Shown: one piece after another, positions 61,257-64,000 of the stretch | Position numbering within the stretch: the first letter of the stretch is position 1 | How the letters are laid out: each line of letters opens with the position of its first letter | Origin: Rhodococcus sp. B7740 | Lineage (GTDB): Bacteria; Actinomycetota; Actinomycetes; Mycobacteriales; Mycobacteriaceae | Assembly: GCF_000954115.1 (NCBI RefSeq) | Contig: NZ_CP010797.1 | Location: 5,022,001-5,086,000 of the forward strand | Direction: 5' to 3' | Length of the DNA stretch: 64,000 nt | Translations under genes and position numbers: made by a program | The notes under the pieces: generated by a model | Databases searched by the model: none | What the model saw: only the letters and a program-made list of their open reading frames with translations | Told to the model about the DNA's origin: nothing

Positions 61257-63194
61257 GTGAGCGCCCCAAGCAGTGCAGACAACATCGACAGCACCACCAC
61301 TTTTCGCAACGTAGCCATCGTTGCACACGTCGACCACGGCAAGACCACCCTGGTCGACGCCATGCTCCGGCAGTCAGGCGCGTTCGAGGAACGTGCCGAA
61401 GCGATCGACCGCGTCATGGACTCGGGTGACCTCGAAAAAGAAAAAGGCATCACGATCCTGGCCAAGAACACGGCCGTTCACAAGCGCAACGCCGACGGCA
61501 CGATCACCGTCATCAACGTGATCGACACCCCCGGCCACGCCGACTTCGGCGGCGAGGTCGAACGAGGCCTGTCCATGGTCGACGGCGTCGTCCTTCTCGT
61601 CGACGCTTCCGAGGGCCCGCTCCCGCAGACCCGCTTCGTCCTGCGCAAGGCGCTCGCCGCCTCGCTCCCGGTGATCCTGGTCGTGAACAAGACCGACCGT
61701 CCCGACGCGCGCATCGAAGAGGTCGTCTCGGAGAGCCACGATCTGCTCCTCGACCTCGCGTCCGACCTCGACGACGAAGCGTCCGAGGCCGCCGAGCTCG
61801 CACTCGATCTCCCCGTTCTGTACGCCTCCGGCCGTGAGGGCAAGGCGTCGCGTGTTCAGCCCGAGAACGGCCACGCGCCCGACGCAGAGAACCTCGACGA
61901 GCTGTTCGAGGTACTCCTCAACTACGTCCCCGCGCCCAAGGGCAACGTCGACGCACCGCTGCAGGCCCACGTCACCAACCTCGACGCGTCGGCCTTCCTC
62001 GGCCGCCTCGCCCTGGTGCGTATCCACAACGGCCAGCTCTCCAAGGGCCAGACCGTGAGCTGGATGCGCGAGGTCGACGGCGAACCCGTCGTCCAGAAGG
62101 CCAAGATCACCGAGCTGCTCAACACCATCGGCGTCGAGCGCGTCCCCGGTGAGCGCGGCGTCGCAGGCGACATCGTCGCCGTCGCGGGCTTCCCGGACAT
62201 CATGATCGGCGACACCCTCGCAGATCTGGAGGATCCGGTCGCGCTGCCTCGCATCACCGTCGACCAGCCGGCCATCTCCGTCACCATCGGCACCAACACG
62301 AGCCCGCTCGTCGGTCGCGTCAGCGGCCACAAGCTCACCTCGCGCATGGTCAAGAGCCGTCTGGACCAGGAGCTCATCGGTAACGTCTCGCTCAAGGTTC
62401 TCGACATCGGTCGCCCCGATGCCTGGGAGGTCCAGGGTCGTGGCGAGCTGGCGCTGGCCATCCTCGTCGAGCAGATGCGTCGCGAAGGCTTCGAGCTCAC
62501 CGTCGGCAAGCCCCAGGTGGTCACCAAGCAGGTCGACGGCAAGCTGCACGAGCCCTTCGAAGAGCTCACCGTCGACACACCGGAGGAGTACCTCGGCGCG
62601 GTCACTCAGTTGCTCGCAGCTCGCAAGGGCAAGATGGTGCAGATGACGAACCACGGCGCAGGCTGGGTTCGCATGGAGTTCATCGTTCCCTCGCGTGGCC
62701 TGATCGGTTTCCGCACCGATTTCCTCACCGAGACTCGCGGTACCGGTATCGCCAACGCCGTCTTCCACGGATACGCACCGTGGGCAGGCGAGATCCGCGC
62801 CCGCCACACCGGCTCGCTCGTCTCGGACCGTAACGGCACCGTCACCCCGTTCGCGATGATCCAGCTGGCCGACCGCGGCACGTTCTTCGTCGAGCCGGGT
62901 GCGGACACCTACGAGGGCATGGTCGTGGGCATCAATCCGCGTCAGGAAGACCTCGACATCAACGTCACCCGCGAGAAGAAGCTGACCAACATGCGTCAGT
63001 CCTCCGCAGACGTCATGGAGACCCTGGCCAAGCCCAAGAAGCTCGACCTGGAAATGGCGATGGAGTTCTGTGCAGGCGACGAGTGCGTCGAGGTGACCCC
63101 CGAGGTCGTCCGCGTCCGCAAGGTGCACCTCGATTCCAACGAGCGCGCCCGCGAGCGTTCGCGTAGCAAGACTCGCGACAAGGCTGCTCTGTAA
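61257..63194 (+). CDS. typA: Translational GTPase TypA/BipA
   Basis: A 645-residue ribosome-binding GTPase involved in assembly and stress adaptation. The G motifs are visible: AHVDHGKTTLVDAML (G1), KEKGITILAKNT (G2), VIDTPGHADFGGEVERGLSMVDG (G3) and VVNKTDRPDAR (G4). Domains II and III/V and the specific C-terminal domain follow (GRGELALAILVEQMRREGFELTVGKPQV; NMRQSSADVMETLAKPKKLDLEMAMEFC). GTG 61257 has CAGGAGAAT upstream. A TAAACT at 61152–61157 could be a −10. Its place before lpqW follows mycobacteria. Confidence 0.96.
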   Translation: MSAPSSADNIDSTTTFRNVAIVAHVDHGKTTLVDAMLRQSGAFEERAEAIDRVMDSGDLEKEKGITILAKNTAVHKRNADGTITVINVIDTPGHADFGGEVERGLSMVDGVVLLVDASEGPLPQTRFVLRKALAASLPVILVVNKTDRPDARIEEVVSESHDLLLDLASDLDDEASEAAELALDLPVLYASGREGKASRVQPENGHAPDAENLDELFEVLLNYVPAPKGNVDAPLQAHVTNLDASAFLGRLALVRIHNGQLSKGQTVSWMREVDGEPVVQKAKITELLNTIGVERVPGERGVAGDIVAVAGFPDIMIGDTLADLEDPVALPRITVDQPAISVTIGTNTSPLVGRVSGHKLTSRMVKSRLDQELIGNVSLKVLDIGRPDAWEVQGRGELALAILVEQMRREGFELTVGKPQVVTKQVDGKLHEPFEELTVDTPEEYLGAVTQLLAARKGKMVQMTNHGAGWVRMEFIVPSRGLIGFRTDFLTETRGTGIANAVFHGYAPWAGEIRARHTGSLVSDRNGTVTPFAMIQLADRGTFFVEPGADTYEGMVVGINPRQEDLDINVTREKKLTNMRQSSADVMETLAKPKKLDLEMAMEFCAGDECVEVTPEVVRVRKVHLDSNERARERSRSKTRDKAAL

Positions 63195-63206
63195 GACTCA
63201 CTTCGT

Positions 63207-63254
63207 GCGGCAGAAGCGACGTGTCACCTTCGTGGGGCGCGTCGCTTCTGTCGC
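63207..63254 (+). terminator. Hairpin after typA
   Basis: GCGGCAGAAGCGACG (63207–63221) pairs with CGTCGCTTCTGTCGC (63240–63254) over 15 bp with one G·T pair. The loop is 18 bases. No T-run follows, so termination may be partial, and lpqW begins 30 bp later. Confidence 0.6.
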
Positions 63255-63284
63255 AGAAGTAGCCGACTACCAAGGAGATCCTCG

Positions 63285-64000
63285 TTGCGCAAGGTGCTGA
63301 TGCCGACGGTTCTGGTTTCTGCCATCGCTCTGGCTCTCACCGCGTGCACTGCGGATCCGCCGCCCCCCATAGAGAGTGTCGAGACTCCGGTCAGCACGAC
63401 GATGGTTCCGGCCGAGACCGGTGATCCGGTCGTCGTCGCCATCGACGACGTCGGTATCGGGTTCAATCCACATCTTCTGGCGGATCAGTCGCCCGCGACG
63501 GCCGCGGTGAGTTCACTGGTTCTGCCCAGCCCGTTCCGCCCGGTCAGGAACCCCGACACCGGGGTGACCACCTGGGAGCCGGACCTGTCCTTGCTGCTCT
63601 CGGCCGAGGTGACGTCGCAATCGCCGTTCACCATCCGCTACCAGCTGCGCAACGAGGCCCAGTGGTCCGACAGCGCGCCGATCGCCGCCGAGGATTTCCG
63701 CTATCTGTGGCAGCAGATGATCACCCAGCCCGGTGTCGTCGATCCGGCGGGGTACGCCCTGATCAGCGACGTTGCGTCCTCGGGCGGTGGCAAAACGGTC
63801 GACGTGACGCTCTCGTCGCCATATCCGGCCTGGCAGCGACTGTTTGCCGATCTGGTGCCCTCGCACCTGCTCAAGGACTCACCGGGCGGTTTCCAGGGGG
63901 GCCTGACGGACAACGTGCCGGTCTCGGGTTCGCGGTTCAACATCAAGACCGTCGACCGGGGGAGGGACGAGATTCTGCTCGAACGCAACGATCGATTCTG
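63285..64000 (+). CDS. lpqW: LpqW-like solute-binding-protein-family lipoprotein (C-terminus cut by window edge)
   Basis: The first 238 residues of a lipoprotein with an SBP_bac_5 (peptide/nickel-binding) fold. The signal peptide RKVLMPTVLVSAIALALTAC ends in a lipobox with C21. The early mature part, DDVGIGFNPH, and EDFRYLWQQMITQPG match the family. In mycobacteria LpqW steers PIM/LAM synthesis around PimE rather than acting in transport. pimE lies 4 kb upstream here, which supports that role. Start is TTG 63285, with AAGGAGAT at the right distance; no other start gives a signal peptide. Confidence 0.85.
   Translation, partial: MRKVLMPTVLVSAIALALTACTADPPPPIESVETPVSTTMVPAETGDPVVVAIDDVGIGFNPHLLADQSPATAAVSSLVLPSPFRPVRNPDTGVTTWEPDLSLLLSAEVTSQSPFTIRYQLRNEAQWSDSAPIAAEDFRYLWQQMITQPGVVDPAGYALISDVASSGGGKTVDVTLSSPYPAWQRLFADLVPSHLLKDSPGGFQGGLTDNVPVSGSRFNIKTVDRGRDEILLERNDRF

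Noticed and set aside
61374-63128. 584-residue open frame antisense to typA
   Set aside because: Composition is mirror-like (Asp/Val/Gly/Leu-rich) and it covers only the typA coding region. No motif or ribosome site was found.
1-64000. tRNA, rRNA, CRISPR array, insertion sequence, prophage or integrase
   Set aside because: None was recognised on either strand. The only repeats seen are the 51-bp palindromes and the 32-bp period tandem after phoH.

Overview
The window is high-GC actinobacterial DNA, and I infer a Rhodococcus-type member of the Mycobacteriales. The evidence is gene content and gene order: an antigen-85-like mycolyltransferase, a WS/DGAT-like acyltransferase, an Rv1109c-type lipid-droplet protein, PimE and LpqW of phosphatidylinositol-mannoside synthesis, and two stretches that follow the M. 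tuberculosis order as I remember it (coaA–glyA–desA2/phoH2–fum–glpX–xseBA–ispH–ychF, and Rv1157c/Rv1158c–pimE–phhB–mutT2–typA–lpqW). Species cannot be decided from the window. No rRNA, tRNA, CRISPR array, insertion sequence or phage gene was seen.

Layout. 1–17.3 kb is a conserved core: coaA (cut by the left edge), a DUF885 protein, glyA, a PIN–PhoH protein, an epoxide-hydrolase/serine-hydrolase pair, a DesA-type desaturase homologue, fumC, glpX, a DUF4245 protein, xseB/xseA, a lipid-droplet-type protein, ispH, a DUF6542 protein and rmuC. 17.4–25.1 kb is rich in DNA repair: sbcD–sbcC, an AI-2E-family permease, ada-alkA–ogt, and the carbon-starvation pair ybdD–cstA. 27.5–31.3 kb is an Entner–Doudoroff module (edd, eda) under a divergent ROK regulator. 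31–35.6 kb holds an SDR/XRE-regulator divergent pair, an F420-type oxidoreductase, ychF and a DUF1801 protein. 35.8–38.4 kb is a small surface-polysaccharide group (methyltransferase, pyruvyl transferase, GT2).

38.4–55 kb is the most accessory part: a winged-helix protein, a frameshifted metallophosphoesterase, an MFS transporter, a frameshifted cold-shock-like gene, a GlcD-type FAD oxidase with a divergent PucR regulator, an amylosucrase-like GH13 enzyme followed by an antigen-85-like esterase, small VOC and SRPBCC proteins, a PE-PPE-type hydrolase, a WS/DGAT-like protein and an Asp-box propeller protein. 55–64 kb returns to conserved order: two related secreted proteins flanking TerD and a Tat-exported DUF1906 protein, then pimE, phhB, mutT2, a tiny Cys/Lys-rich protein, typA and lpqW (cut by the right edge).

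Points deserving attention: three copies of a 51-bp palindromic intergenic element (two in tandem after glyA, one inverted between desA and fumC), each with 19-bp arms and a conserved 13-nt loop; a DesA homologue in which both EExxH histidines are glutamine; two genes 2 kb apart each broken by one missing base; a possible ROK operator; and many convergent gene ends that overlap. I found no clearly new multi-gene system. The 51-bp element family is the best candidate for something undescribed.
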